A DNA stretch of 64,000 nucleotides from Tindallia californiensis (GCF_900107405.1 NZ_FNPV01000004.1:1-64000), one strand, 5' to 3'. Counted from the first letter of the stretch, positions 34,758 through 43,862 are shown. Program-made: numbers and translations. Notes: generated by a model from the letters alone, not told the origin.

Positions 34758-35951
34758 ATGAAACGAAGTGTTGGTGTTATTGCGAGAGGCATCAGAACGC
34801 CTATTGTATCAACAGGAGATAAAATAGAAAAAATCGTTGTAGACAGTATTCGAGAGGCAGCGGAGATGGAAGGTTTTGCCATCCGGGACAGAGACATCAT
34901 AGGAATCACAGAGTCTGTTGTGGCTAGGGCACAAGGGAATTATGCCAGTGCTGATGATATAAAAATGGATATCAAAAATAAATATGATGGCGAAACACTG
35001 GGAGTGCTTTTTCCTATTTTAAGTCGGAATCGATTTGCTGTTTTGCTTAAGGGGATTGCACGTGGAGCAAAGCATATTGTGTTAATGCTGCAGTATCCTT
35101 CCGATGAAGTAGGGAATCCCTTGGTATCGATTGAAAAACTTGATGAAAAGGAAATTGATCCCTGGAAAGATAATCTGACAGAAGAAGAATTCCATAAAGC
35201 TTTTGGAGAAACAACCCATCCCTTTACAGGGATCAACTACATTGAGTACTATCGCTCACTGATTGAAACCAGTGGTGCCAAGTGCACGATTCTCTTTTCA
35301 AACAGACCAGAGACAGTCTTAACTTATACAGAACAAGTACTAACCTGCGATGTCCATACCCGATTACGGACAAAAAAACAACTGTTAAAGGCCGGAGCCA
35401 AAAAAGTATATGGGTTGGATGACATCTTAACCACCTCAATGAACGGAAATGGTTATAATCCTGAATATGGGTTGCTGGGCTCTAATAAGGCGACAGAAGA
35501 AACCGTTAAACTTTTTCCGAGAGATAGTCAGAAGGTGGCGGAACAAATACAAACTGTTATGAAAGAAGCAACTGGGAAAAAGGTAGAAGTGCTTGTTTAT
35601 GGGGATGGTGCTTTTAAGGATCCCCAAGGTAAAATATGGGAATTGGCAGACCCGGTTGTTTCTCCAGGCTATACAGTGGGACTGGAGGGAACACCGAATG
35701 AAGTGAAGATCAAATATTTGGCGGATAATGAGTTTGCTGATCTTAAAGGAGAAAAATTAAAGACAGCGATTGCGGAACATATAAAAAACAAAAAAGAAAA
35801 CCTTGCCGGAGCGATGGAAGCGCAGGGAACCACTCCCAGAAAATTGACAGACTTAATTGGTTCTCTTTGTGACCTGACTTCTGGAAGTGGCGATAAGGGA
35901 ACTCCAGTGGTGTATATTCAAGGATATTTTGATAGTTACATTGAAGCATAG
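34758..35951 (+). CDS. Coenzyme F420-0:L-glutamate ligase (CofE/FbiB-like) family protein
   Basis: 397 residues. The N-terminal domain begins RSVGVIARGIRTPIVSTGDKI, then RDRDIIGITESVVARAQGNY, the CofE motif region that binds Glu and GTP. The C-terminal part contains a glycine-rich DLTSGSGDKGTPVV stretch. CofE adds gamma-glutamates to coenzyme F420. Many clostridia carry this homolog without other F420 genes, and none is visible here, so the substrate may differ. ATG 34758 follows AAAAAGGAG. Confidence 0.82.
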   Translation: MKRSVGVIARGIRTPIVSTGDKIEKIVVDSIREAAEMEGFAIRDRDIIGITESVVARAQGNYASADDIKMDIKNKYDGETLGVLFPILSRNRFAVLLKGIARGAKHIVLMLQYPSDEVGNPLVSIEKLDEKEIDPWKDNLTEEEFHKAFGETTHPFTGINYIEYYRSLIETSGAKCTILFSNRPETVLTYTEQVLTCDVHTRLRTKKQLLKAGAKKVYGLDDILTTSMNGNGYNPEYGLLGSNKATEETVKLFPRDSQKVAEQIQTVMKEATGKKVEVLVYGDGAFKDPQGKIWELADPVVSPGYTVGLEGTPNEVKIKYLADNEFADLKGEKLKTAIAEHIKNKKENLAGAMEAQGTTPRKLTDLIGSLCDLTSGSGDKGTPVVYIQGYFDSYIEA

Positions 35952-36080
35952 GGGTATTGGGAGATTCAATCGGTGAGTAATGATTGGATCAAAGGGATCT
36001 CATATCGGAGGATTCTAATAAAGACTCCGATAGTGAGGAGCTTAATAAAGAATAAAGGAAAGAGAAAGGACGACGAAAAG

Positions 36081-36902
36081 ATGTTACATGCCTTTTCAAG
36101 GAGTGAAAGGTTGCTTGGGAAAGCGGGCATTGAAACCTTATCGCAAAGCAGGGTAGCTATTTTTGGGATAGGAGGAGTAGGCACTTTTGTGGCTGAAGGG
36201 CTAGCTCGATCAGGAGTTGGAAAGTTTATACTGATCGATGATGATGATATTTGCATTACGAACATCAACCGACAGATTCATGCCACTCACCGAACGATAG
36301 GTAAGTCAAAAGTAGAAACAATGAAAGAAAGAATTATAGAGATCAACCCAAAGGCTGAAGTTCTGGGATGGAAGCGGTTTTATATGGCGGATAAACCAAC
36401 GCAAACTTCAAAGGTGGAACCTGTTGATAACCCATTGAAATGGGAAGAGATAAAGACCTTTCATGAAACTCTCGGTAATCAGATTGATTACATCATTGAT
36501 GCGGTGGATACGGTGTCGGCTAAAATGGACTTGGTGGTAGAAGCACAAAAAGCGGGAATAAAAATCATTAGCAGCATGGGAGCGGGAAATAAATTGGACC
36601 CTACGGCTTTTCGGGTAGCTGATCTTTTCCAGACGCAAAACTGCCCCTTGGCAAAGGTAATGCGAAAAGAACTTCGCAAAAGAGGAGTTAAAAAGCTTAA
36701 AGTAGTTTATTCACAGGAAGAACCGATGAAACCTTTGGAAGATGAGGGAAATAGCTGTCATAGTCACTGTGTATGCCCGCCTACAACTAGCCGTAGCTGT
36801 TCTGCCAGACGTTCTGTTCCGGGCAGTGTTTCTTTTGTACCCTCTGTTGCAGGCTTGATTATTGCCGGAGAAGTGGTAAAGGATTTAACTCAAACAACGT
36901 AA
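36081..36902 (+). CDS. tcdA: tRNA threonylcarbamoyladenosine dehydratase (TcdA/CsdL), ThiF family
   Basis: 273 residues. The NAD/ATP-binding Rossmann motif is VAIFGIGGVGTFVAEGLARSG, followed by ILIDDDDICITNINRQIHA. The adenylation residues, the internal SSMGAGNKLDPTAF and the late SVSFVPSVAGLIIAGEVV are all TcdA hallmarks. It catalyses ATP-dependent cyclisation of t6A to ct6A in tRNA. I start at ATG 36081, where the family's N-terminus (HAFSRSERLLGKAG) begins and AAAGGA lies upstream; the GTG at 35973 adds 36 residues with no family match. A C-rich SCHSHCVCPP segment is present near residue 225. Confidence 0.88.
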   Translation: MLHAFSRSERLLGKAGIETLSQSRVAIFGIGGVGTFVAEGLARSGVGKFILIDDDDICITNINRQIHATHRTIGKSKVETMKERIIEINPKAEVLGWKRFYMADKPTQTSKVEPVDNPLKWEEIKTFHETLGNQIDYIIDAVDTVSAKMDLVVEAQKAGIKIISSMGAGNKLDPTAFRVADLFQTQNCPLAKVMRKELRKRGVKKLKVVYSQEEPMKPLEDEGNSCHSHCVCPPTTSRSCSARRSVPGSVSFVPSVAGLIIAGEVVKDLTQTT

Positions 36903-36920
36903 GTTGTAAAGGAGATCATC

Positions 36921-37250
36921 ATGGTATCTTTTGAAGATTTTTTGAAGCTGGATATTAGAGTGGGAGAAATTATAGAAGTAAACGCATTTGAAAAAGCTCG
37001 CAAACCTTCTTATAAGTTACGGATTGACTTTGGTCAGGAGATTGGCGTTAAAAAATCAAGTGCACAAATTACAGAATGCTATGAAATAGAAGCATTGCTA
37101 GGAAAGCAAGTGTTGGGAGTAGTGAATTTTCCACCTAGGCAAATCGCCGACTTTATTTCGGAAGTGCTGGTATTAGGGGTTTACAGCGATCAGGGTGTGG
37201 TATTGATCGAACCGGAACAAAAAGTGAAAAATGGAGATAAACTGGGATAA
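36921..37250 (+). CDS. csaA: CsaA-type tRNA-binding protein
   Basis: 109 residues, a single tRNA-binding OB fold: FLKLDIRVGEIIEVNAFEKARKPSYKLRIDFG, SSAQIT, VNFPPRQIADFISEVLVLG, and VVLIEPE. These features match CsaA, a homodimeric tRNA-binding chaperone-like protein. It follows tcdA at 18 bp with AAAGGAG upstream, forming a small tRNA-related pair. Confidence 0.9.
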   Translation: MVSFEDFLKLDIRVGEIIEVNAFEKARKPSYKLRIDFGQEIGVKKSSAQITECYEIEALLGKQVLGVVNFPPRQIADFISEVLVLGVYSDQGVVLIEPEQKVKNGDKLG

Positions 37251-37262
37251 AAGAAGGAATTG

Positions 37263-37312
37263 AAAAGACGGATGGAAGCGATCAACAAGGAAGCTTACAT
37301 CCGTCTTTTTTT
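37263..37312 (+). terminator. Intrinsic terminator after csaA
   Basis: aaaagacggatg (37263-37274) pairs with catccgtctttt (37298-37309), followed by a T-run. Confidence 0.9.
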
Positions 37313-37323
37313 ACTAAAAAATT

Positions 37324-37428
37324 TTACTTCGACGTCTTCAAAAAAGCATAACCAATGCCATAGAAAAACAAAGGAATGGTAGCTGTAATGCCAATGGTTA
37401 AGACAACGCTAAATAACATTTCTTTCAT
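37324..37428 (-). CDS. 34-residue hydrophobic membrane peptide
   Basis: The minus strand encodes a peptide starting MKEMLFSVVLTIGITATI, continuing with a hydrophobic helix and ending FLKTSK. It is almost entirely one transmembrane helix with charged ends. The start is preceded by CGGAGAG at about 10 bp spacing. I know no named family for it. It would be missed by ordinary length cut-offs. It is transcribed divergently from the RND efflux operon. Confidence 0.6.
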   Translation of the reverse strand: MKEMLFSVVLTIGITATIPLFFYGIGYAFLKTSK

Positions 37429-37518
37429 AAGTAATCACTCTCCGTCATTTCAATTCAAAGGGTTAATAGAAGCATTAGAAATGTATTTGCTTAGAGACAA
37501 AGGTTATTAAAAGGGGGT

Positions 37519-37553
37519 CCGGCTCTTTATCAGCAAAATATCAAAAGAGCCGG
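37519..37553. other. 10-bp inverted repeat in the RND leader region
   Basis: ccggctcttt (37519-37528) pairs with aaagagccgg (37544-37553), loop 15 nt. No T-run follows on the + strand. It lies between the small minus-strand gene and the operator of the RND operon. The interval 37430-37824 holds this repeat, the operator below and nothing else recognisable. Confidence 0.5.
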
Positions 37554-37593
37554 AAGGTGCAAGGGTTTGTGAACAAATATTCTTTGTTCATCT

Positions 37594-37664
37594 ATAAAAT
37601 AACAAATCAAAATGAACTGATTATGAACTGGATAAAAAAGGTATTAAGTTCACAGTAAGTTCAT
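37594..37664 (+). promoter_or_regulatory. Candidate OmpR-family operator of the RND operon
   Basis: ATGAACTG occurs at 37612 and 37623, an 11-bp direct repeat. Downstream, AAGTTCA at 37646 and 37657 is the same element on the opposite strand with the same 11-bp period. Eleven-bp direct repeats are the standard geometry for OmpR/PhoB-type dimers. The same arrangement occurs before the response-regulator gene at 44011. The nearby GAACAAA/TTTGTTC inverted repeat at about 37571-37589 precedes it. Confidence 0.72.
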
Positions 37665-37824
37665 TTTCGTAGTTTAAGATACACTTTATTCATAGTGTCG
37701 GGTATTTTCTATAAGAAAGAGTGAAACAAAATGGATCTAAGATCGTAGAGTAAACAGGCAAGAAAATGGAATACATATTAAGTCGGCATAAGCTGACTGA
37801 ATGAGAAAAACTGGAGGGAATTTC

Positions 37825-39033
37825 ATGAATAAAAAAGCAATCATAGCGATGCTGGTCATCGTTACCTTAGTAGCAGGGCTGCTGGTTTTACGATTAGGCG
37901 GAAGACGGGGGATAGAGGATGCTCCTGAAGAAGTGTCGATACCGGTAGAAGTTCAGACTTCGAAAAGAGAGACGATCAGCGATCGAGTGGTATTAAATGG
38001 AAGGATTGAAGCAAACGATGAAGCGATGGTAATGCCGTTGATTCAAGGGAAAGTGAATGCTATCCCTGTGGTTTTGGGAGAAATTGTGGAAAAAGATCAG
38101 ACACTGATGGTCATTGATCAGGCCAATAGCTTGCGTAGTTTAGAGCAGGCAGAAAAGTCCTTGGAATTAGCACAGCAAGACGCTGAACGTGCAGAGGCCG
38201 GTGTGGAACAAGCGCTTTTGGGAGTGGAAAATGCAGAAGATCAACATGCAGATGCGCAGGCAAACCTTGAACGGGTTCGATCTCTTTATAATGCCGGTGC
38301 AGCCAGCCAAACGGAACTAGAGCAGGCGGAGTTAGCGGCGAATAGTCGTCAGGTTGAAAATGCACGAAGTCAGTTGCGGCAGGCAGAAGTTGGTTATCAA
38401 CAGGCTCTTAATCAGGTGGCTCAGGCAGAAATTGGGTATCGGCAGGCGGCGGATGCCCTTGAAGACACGATTGTGAAAGCACCTATGAGTGGAGTAGTGT
38501 CTTCGTTGACTGTTGTTGCAGGTGAGATGGCAGGAGGTTCTCAACCAGTGGCTATTATTTCTGATATTGAAAAGGTGTACTTTCAGGCAAATGTGGCTGA
38601 AAATATTATCAATAGTCTTAGATTAGGTCAGGATGTTACGATTACCATTCCGGCAGCTGAGTTGGAGATAGAAGCTACGCTTGATTTTATCAGTTCTACG
38701 ATCAACCCTGAAACAAATCTGTATAAAGTAAGGGCATATCTGGAAAATGAAGATTATCAGATCCGGACTGGGATGAGTGCTACAGTAGAAACAGCTATGA
38801 ATACAAGGGAAAATGTGGCGGTTAATCGTCGTTCCGTCATCGAACGGGATGGAGAAACCTATGTTTTTGTCATAGAAGGAGAAAGTGCCAAAAGAAAGGA
38901 TGTAACCCTTGGGATGGAAAGCGAGGTAGCCGTGGAAATAATAGAAGGTATAGAAGAAGGCGAAACCATTGTTGTTAAGGGGCAGCATTACTTAGCCGAT
39001 GGCGATAAAATTCGTGTGGTGGGAGGGGAATAA
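37825..39033 (+). CDS. RND efflux periplasmic-adaptor-type (HlyD/MFP) subunit
   Basis: 402 residues from ATG 37825. One N-terminal membrane helix (KKAIIAMLVIVTLVAGLLVL) is followed by beta-barrel/lipoyl strands (GRIEANDEAMVMPLIQGKV). A long helical hairpin rich in Ala, Glu and Gln covers about 95-205. The second lipoyl half (KAPMSGVVSSLTVVAGEM) and C-terminal domains (YVFVIEGESAKRKDV) complete the adaptor layout. The GTG-free start follows GGAGGG; ATG 37801 has no ribosome site. It works with the permease encoded 4 bp downstream. The operator region upstream implies two-component control. Confidence 0.9.
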   Translation: MNKKAIIAMLVIVTLVAGLLVLRLGGRRGIEDAPEEVSIPVEVQTSKRETISDRVVLNGRIEANDEAMVMPLIQGKVNAIPVVLGEIVEKDQTLMVIDQANSLRSLEQAEKSLELAQQDAERAEAGVEQALLGVENAEDQHADAQANLERVRSLYNAGAASQTELEQAELAANSRQVENARSQLRQAEVGYQQALNQVAQAEIGYRQAADALEDTIVKAPMSGVVSSLTVVAGEMAGGSQPVAIISDIEKVYFQANVAENIINSLRLGQDVTITIPAAELEIEATLDFISSTINPETNLYKVRAYLENEDYQIRTGMSATVETAMNTRENVAVNRRSVIERDGETYVFVIEGESAKRKDVTLGMESEVAVEIIEGIEEGETIVVKGQHYLADGDKIRVVGGE

Positions 39034-39036
39034 AGA

Positions 39037-42000
39037 ATGAATTTATCAACCATTGCTGTAAAACGTCCCGTCACCACCATTATGGTAATGTTAATTATCA
39101 TTTTGCTGGGAACCTTTTCTTTGACAATGCTTCCTTTGGATTTAATGCCAGACATAGAAATTCCGGTAGCGTTAGTTGCGACCAATTACTCAGGTGTGGG
39201 ACCGCATGAGATGGAAAATCTGGTGACACGGCCGATAGAAGATGCGGTAGCAACCGTATCGGATCTGGATGGTATGATGTCTGTATCTTCCCAAGGAAAC
39301 TCCATTGTGGTTGCTCAGTTTGATTTTGGAACGGATATGGACTTTGCAGCCTTAGATATTCGGGAAAATGTGGATATGGTTAGGGGAATATTGCCGGACG
39401 GTGCCTCGGAACCTATGGTGATGCAGTTAGATTTAGATGCTATGCCAATTGTCGTTTTATCCTTATCTGGTGAAGAAGATATGTACGAATTACAGGACAT
39501 GGCAGAGGATGTGATAAAACCAAGGCTGGAAAGAGTAAGTGGAGTTGCTTCCGTAGAAGTAACAGGAGACTATATTCATGAAATAGAAGTTAAGGTAAAT
39601 GAACAGCGCTTAAATGCCTATGGGTTAGATATTTCCAACATTGCACAAGTGATACAAGCATCTAATTTAAATAGGCCGGGTGGTACGGTTGAAAGAGGGT
39701 TTGACAAGCTGACCGTACGGACTATGGGCGAATTTAAGTCTGTAGAGGAAATAGGGGAACTACCGTTAACCTTACCCAGTGGAGCTCTTGTAAAAATGAA
39801 GGATGTGGCAGAGGTTCAGAGAATTCCGAAAGAAATCACCTCTCTTTCAAGAACCAATGGGCAAAACGGGATAGGTATTATGGTTCAAAAACAATCAGGA
39901 ACCAACACGGTACAAGTAGCCAACGCTGTAACGGCGGAAATTGAAAAACTTCAACAAGAACATGGTGAAAGCAGCCTGACAGTGATTATGGACCAGTCAG
40001 ATTTCATTCGGGAAGCTATTAATACGGTGGTTCGAAATGCGGCAGTGGGAGGAATTCTGGCAATTCTGGTACTATACCTTTTTCTGCGGAATATCCGAAG
40101 TGTGTTTATTATTGCGACGGCGCTTCCCATTTCTATTATTGCCGCTTTTATGCTGCTTTACTTTAATGATTTGACCCTTAATCTGATGTCCTTAGGAGGA
40201 TTAGCCTTAGGGATTGGAATGTTGGTGGACAACTCGATAGTTGTTTTGGAAAATATCTATCGATTCCGTACTGAGGGCCGTTCAAGAATAGATGCGGCGA
40301 TCGATGGAGCTTCAGAGGTGTCGATGGCCGTAACCTCATCGACACTTACTACGATTGCTGTTTTTTTACCGGTAGTATTTGTAGGTGGACTGACCTCTAT
40401 TATTTTTGGTGAGTTTGCCATGACTGTTACCTTGTCCTTAGTGGGATCTCTAGTGGTAGCCCTAACCTTAATCCCGATGCTTAGCTCTAAAATTCTTAAA
40501 GTGGATAAGGATAGATTGTCGCAGCGAACAGGAAAAGAAAAAGTGACTACTCGGGCTCATGATCGATTTGATAAGCTGTTTAAGAAAGTTGAAAACAGCT
40601 ATCGTTCCTTTCTTGGCTGGGCATTATCTCATCGAAAAACCATGATTTTAGGAGCTGTCCTTGTTTTTATCGGCAGCGTCAGCTCTGTGTTTCTAGTAGG
40701 AGCAGAATTTTTCCCGTCAGCGGATCAGGGACAAATAGATATTGAAGTTTCTTTGCCTAGAGGTTCACAATTAAAAGAGACGGATGAAGTGTTTAGAAGG
40801 ATAGAATCTGAATTAGCTGAAATAGAAGAGATTGATATTGTGTTTTCAGCTATTGGAAGTGGTATGGGCTTTGATCTGGGTGGAACAGGTGAAAGTGAAG
40901 GTAGTATCATGGTTATGCTGGATGATCTGAAGGATAGAGATAGAAGTGCCGCAGAGGTAGCTGTGGATATTCGGCATCGAATCCGGGATATTGCTGGAGC
41001 GGAAATCACGGTTTCGGTAGCGGATGATACATCGATGGGAGGCGGCGGTGGTGCGCCGGTAGAACTAAAAGTAAAAGGAGATGACTTGGAAGTTCTGGAA
41101 GAAATAACGGAAGACTTACGTCGTATCGTAGCTGGTGTAGAAGGTACTTACGATACAGAAACCAGCTTTACAGAAGGATCACCGGAGCTTCGGATAGAGA
41201 TAGATAAATACATGGCATCTACCTATGGGTTAACAACAGCTCAGATTGCTGATACGATCCAAAAATATGCCCAAGGTTCAACGGTTTCCTTTTTTAGAGA
41301 AGGCGATGGAAATGAGCTGGATATTGTGGTTCGGGGTGAAGAGCGTATCCGACAAGATGTTGCAAACCTTCAACAGGTAGGAATCCATACACCGAGGGGG
41401 AATACAGTACCTCTTTCTCAGGTAGCATCGATCCAAATTGCGGAAGGACCTATTTCCATCAGCAGGGAAGATCAGCAACGAACAGCAACTGTAAGCAGCC
41501 AGTTGAATGACCGGGATCTGGGAAGTGTTATGGGGGATATTCAAGAAAAGTTGGAAGACTACTCCATGCCAGAAGGATATATGCTCGAAGCTGGAGGAGA
41601 GTTTGAACAGATCCAAGAAGTTTTTATGGATATGGCATTGGCTATCAGTATGGCCATTATCCTAGTTTATATGATTATGGCTTCTTTGTTTGAATCATTG
41701 ATGCATCCCTTTACTATTATTACGTCTTTACCATTAGCATTTTCCGGTGGTTTTCTTGCTTTATTTGTAACAGGGAGAACCCTTAGCGTTCCCGCTTTAA
41801 TTGGTTTCCTAATGCTTTCCGGAATTATCATTAATAATGGGATTGTCTTGGTAGATTACATTAATACCTTACGATCCCAAGGAAAAGAACGAAGAGAAGC
41901 GATTGAAATAGCCGGGCCGGTACGCCTCAGACCTATTCTGATGACAACGCTTACAACGGTTTTAGCCATGTTCCCTATGGCGCTGGGGATCGGTGAAGGC

Positions 42001-42147
42001 GCAGAAACACAGGCACCGATGGCAACGGCTGTTATAGGAGGGCTGCTGCTCTCGACAGTGCTTACGTTGTTGGTAACGCCAGTAATTTACACCATTACAG
42101 ATGATATATCTCTGGTGGTGAAAAACAAACTAGGAAAGCTGAAATAA
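39037..42147 (+). CDS. RND family efflux permease (AcrB/HAE1-like)
   Basis: 1036 residues, full length for the family. Typical markers are the N-terminal LSTIAVKRPVTTIMVMLIIILLG, the ITSLSRTNGQNGIGIMVQKQSG porter strand, the TM4 motif GGLALGIGMLVDNSIVVLENIYR with its paired acidic residues, and the C-terminal GIIINNGIVLVDYINTLR. It uses ion-motive force to extrude amphiphilic compounds. In a Gram-positive host no outer-membrane channel is needed. It starts 4 bp after the adaptor stop. The terminator at 42155-42195 is shared with the convergent gene. Confidence 0.95.
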   Translation: MNLSTIAVKRPVTTIMVMLIIILLGTFSLTMLPLDLMPDIEIPVALVATNYSGVGPHEMENLVTRPIEDAVATVSDLDGMMSVSSQGNSIVVAQFDFGTDMDFAALDIRENVDMVRGILPDGASEPMVMQLDLDAMPIVVLSLSGEEDMYELQDMAEDVIKPRLERVSGVASVEVTGDYIHEIEVKVNEQRLNAYGLDISNIAQVIQASNLNRPGGTVERGFDKLTVRTMGEFKSVEEIGELPLTLPSGALVKMKDVAEVQRIPKEITSLSRTNGQNGIGIMVQKQSGTNTVQVANAVTAEIEKLQQEHGESSLTVIMDQSDFIREAINTVVRNAAVGGILAILVLYLFLRNIRSVFIIATALPISIIAAFMLLYFNDLTLNLMSLGGLALGIGMLVDNSIVVLENIYRFRTEGRSRIDAAIDGASEVSMAVTSSTLTTIAVFLPVVFVGGLTSIIFGEFAMTVTLSLVGSLVVALTLIPMLSSKILKVDKDRLSQRTGKEKVTTRAHDRFDKLFKKVENSYRSFLGWALSHRKTMILGAVLVFIGSVSSVFLVGAEFFPSADQGQIDIEVSLPRGSQLKETDEVFRRIESELAEIEEIDIVFSAIGSGMGFDLGGTGESEGSIMVMLDDLKDRDRSAAEVAVDIRHRIRDIAGAEITVSVADDTSMGGGGGAPVELKVKGDDLEVLEEITEDLRRIVAGVEGTYDTETSFTEGSPELRIEIDKYMASTYGLTTAQIADTIQKYAQGSTVSFFREGDGNELDIVVRGEERIRQDVANLQQVGIHTPRGNTVPLSQVASIQIAEGPISISREDQQRTATVSSQLNDRDLGSVMGDIQEKLEDYSMPEGYMLEAGGEFEQIQEVFMDMALAISMAIILVYMIMASLFESLMHPFTIITSLPLAFSGGFLALFVTGRTLSVPALIGFLMLSGIIINNGIVLVDYINTLRSQGKERREAIEIAGPVRLRPILMTTLTTVLAMFPMALGIGEGAETQAPMATAVIGGLLLSTVLTLLVTPVIYTITDDISLVVKNKLGKLK

Positions 42148-42154
42148 AAAGCAC

Positions 42155-42195
42155 AATAAAGGCCCTGCTCGCCATTGGTGAGCGGGGCCTTTATT
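42155..42195. terminator. Bidirectional terminator after the RND permease
   Basis: aataaaggccctgctc (42155-42170) pairs with gagcggggcctttatt (42180-42195) with one G-T pair. Both sides give T-runs, so it serves the convergent pair. Confidence 0.88.
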
Positions 42196-42218
42196 CGTTT
42201 GGAAGTATCTCTCAGCTA

Positions 42219-42971
42219 TTAAAGATGGTCATTAAACAGGATGGATAGATAATTCATGGAAAGGTTGGTTAATTCTTTCGTTGTATGATCGGGATCGGTT
42301 GGTTTGTCTTTGCGATCGTTGGTTACACGGATTGCTTGCATTTCTTTATGAATTTTTTCCATTTTCTTATCCAGGCAAGCAATGGTATCAGCGGCTTCTT
42401 TTAAATCGTCACGAAGCTTTTGAGGAACATCCTTATCATACTTATAATAAATTTTATGCTCCAGGCTAGCCCAAAAGTCCATGGCAATGGTGCGGATCTG
42501 CAACTCCACATAAACCTGTTCCACTCGATCTGACATAAATACGGGAACTTGTATGACCAGGTGAAGGCTCTGATACCCATTGGACTTAGGAGCATCGATG
42601 TAGTCTTTATAGTCTACAACCGTAAGGTCTTTTTGTTGCATAACCATGCCGGCAACCCGATATATGTCTGAAGTAAAAGCGCAGACAATACGAATGCCGG
42701 CAATGTCCCGGATGTTTTCACGAATGGATTCAATGGTTAGATCGTAATTTTTTCTTTTAGCTTTTCCGATAATGCTTTGTGGTGTCTTAAGCCGAGACTT
42801 CACATGTTCGATGGGGTTATAAGAATGAACATATTGAAATTCTTGTTTGAGGATATCAATTTTAGTGCTTACCTCCTGCATTCCAAACTTATAATACATC
42901 ATAAACCTTGCTAAGGAATTGCGGAAGGTTTCAAGCTGGTCTAAATTCAGATTTTTTTGTGGCTGTTCCAT
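42219..42971 (-). CDS. Small alarmone synthetase (RelQ/YjbM family)
   Basis: 250 residues with only the RelA/SpoT synthetase domain. IVHSYNPIEHVKSRLKTPQSI covers the ATP site start, DIAGIRIVCAFTSDIYRVAGM the core, and PKSNGYQSLHLVIQVPV the G-loop-like segment. VYVELQIRTIAMDFWASLEHKIYYKY then completes the GTP/GDP-binding site. No hydrolase, TGS or ACT domain is present. It should make (p)ppGpp without hydrolysing it. AAGGAGG lies 13 bp before the ATG. Confidence 0.92.
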   Translation of the reverse strand: MEQPQKNLNLDQLETFRNSLARFMMYYKFGMQEVSTKIDILKQEFQYVHSYNPIEHVKSRLKTPQSIIGKAKRKNYDLTIESIRENIRDIAGIRIVCAFTSDIYRVAGMVMQQKDLTVVDYKDYIDAPKSNGYQSLHLVIQVPVFMSDRVEQVYVELQIRTIAMDFWASLEHKIYYKYDKDVPQKLRDDLKEAADTIACLDKKMEKIHKEMQAIRVTNDRKDKPTDPDHTTKELTNLSMNYLSILFNDHL

Positions 42972-43016
42972 AGGCTGTTAGCTGCCTCCTTACAATCAGT
43001 GAGATACCCAGGATTT

Positions 43017-43718
43017 TCATCTTCTTCCTCGGATGATCAAGAGACGTAAAAGTTGAGCGATTCCGGCTGCCATGGCGGCTACGTAAGTGAGGGCAGCGGC
43101 ATTTAATACTTTTTTAGCTCCGCTGGCTTCGCCGGTTGTGATAAAACCATGAGTATCTAAGAGCTGCATTGCCCGATTGCTTGCATTAAACTCGACAGGC
43201 AAGGTAACTACCTGGAAAAGTACGGCAGTAGCAAAAAGCATAATCCCAACATCGAAAAGACTGGTAAAAGCTGGCAGGATCAAACCGATAATAATAAAAA
43301 ACCAGGCAGCGGAAGAACCGAATCTTGCAATGGGGAAAATCTTATTCCTTAAGGTAAGTGGAACATATCCGGCATCATGCTGGATAGCATGTCCTACCTC
43401 ATGGGCGGCAACGCTGACAGCCGCAATAGAACTTCCTCGGTATACTTCAGGTGACAAACGCAGAATTTGCCGAACGGGATCGTAATGATCGCTCATATGA
43501 CCGGGAGTTACCTCAATTGGAATATCTGCAAGGCCATGATCGTTCAAAAGAGTCCTTGCCACTTGAGCGCCAGTATAATTCTTTCTGGTAGGGACACGCA
43601 AATATTTGGCAAAACTACTTTTTACTTTTCCTTGGGCATAAAGTGTGAGCAATATGGCTGGTATAAGAATCAGCATGGTTGGATCATAGAAAAAGCCAAA
43701 GCCATAAGGGTGCATCAT
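43017..43718 (-). CDS. Membrane zinc metallopeptidase (YugP-like)
   Basis: 233 residues. Membrane helices at both ends and the middle flank the zinc motif HEVGHAIQH (about residues 107-115). VEFNASNRAMQLLDTHGFI carries the third-ligand Glu, with the family signature. The N-terminal AQGKVKSSFAKYLRVPTRKNYTG also matches YugP-type peptidase 2. The substrate is unknown. AAGGAGGA precedes the ATG. The promoter region of the opposite-strand two-component operon starts about 60 bp away. Confidence 0.88.
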   Translation of the reverse strand: MMHPYGFGFFYDPTMLILIPAILLTLYAQGKVKSSFAKYLRVPTRKNYTGAQVARTLLNDHGLADIPIEVTPGHMSDHYDPVRQILRLSPEVYRGSSIAAVSVAAHEVGHAIQHDAGYVPLTLRNKIFPIARFGSSAAWFFIIIGLILPAFTSLFDVGIMLFATAVLFQVVTLPVEFNASNRAMQLLDTHGFITTGEASGAKKVLNAAALTYVAAMAAGIAQLLRLLIIRGRR

Positions 43719-43779
43719 GATTATTCCTCCTTTTTATCAATAGACAGTCTTGCTTGTATACCTATTTTAGGATGGTTCT

Positions 43780-43862
43780 ATGAACCTATTGTGAACTGGA
43801 AAATGATGGGAGATAATGGGGTGAATTCACATTCAGTTCATATAAGATCGGTACTATATAGA
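43780..43862 (+). promoter_or_regulatory. Candidate OmpR-family operator and promoter of the two-component operon
   Basis: ATGAACC at 43780 and GTGAACT at 43791 form an 11-bp direct repeat. The opposite-strand repeat AATTCAC / CAGTTCAT (43824-43841) has the same 11-bp period. The repeat overlaps a -35-like TTCAGT (43833-43838) placed 17 bp from TATATA at about 43856-43861. The two-pair layout matches the RND operon operator. The opposite-strand Zn-peptidase gene could share this control. Confidence 0.7.

Noticed and set aside
38120-38460. Repeated Ala/Glu/Gln-rich sequence within the efflux adaptor
   Set aside because: It is the helical hairpin of the adaptor; opposite-strand open frames here are shadows.
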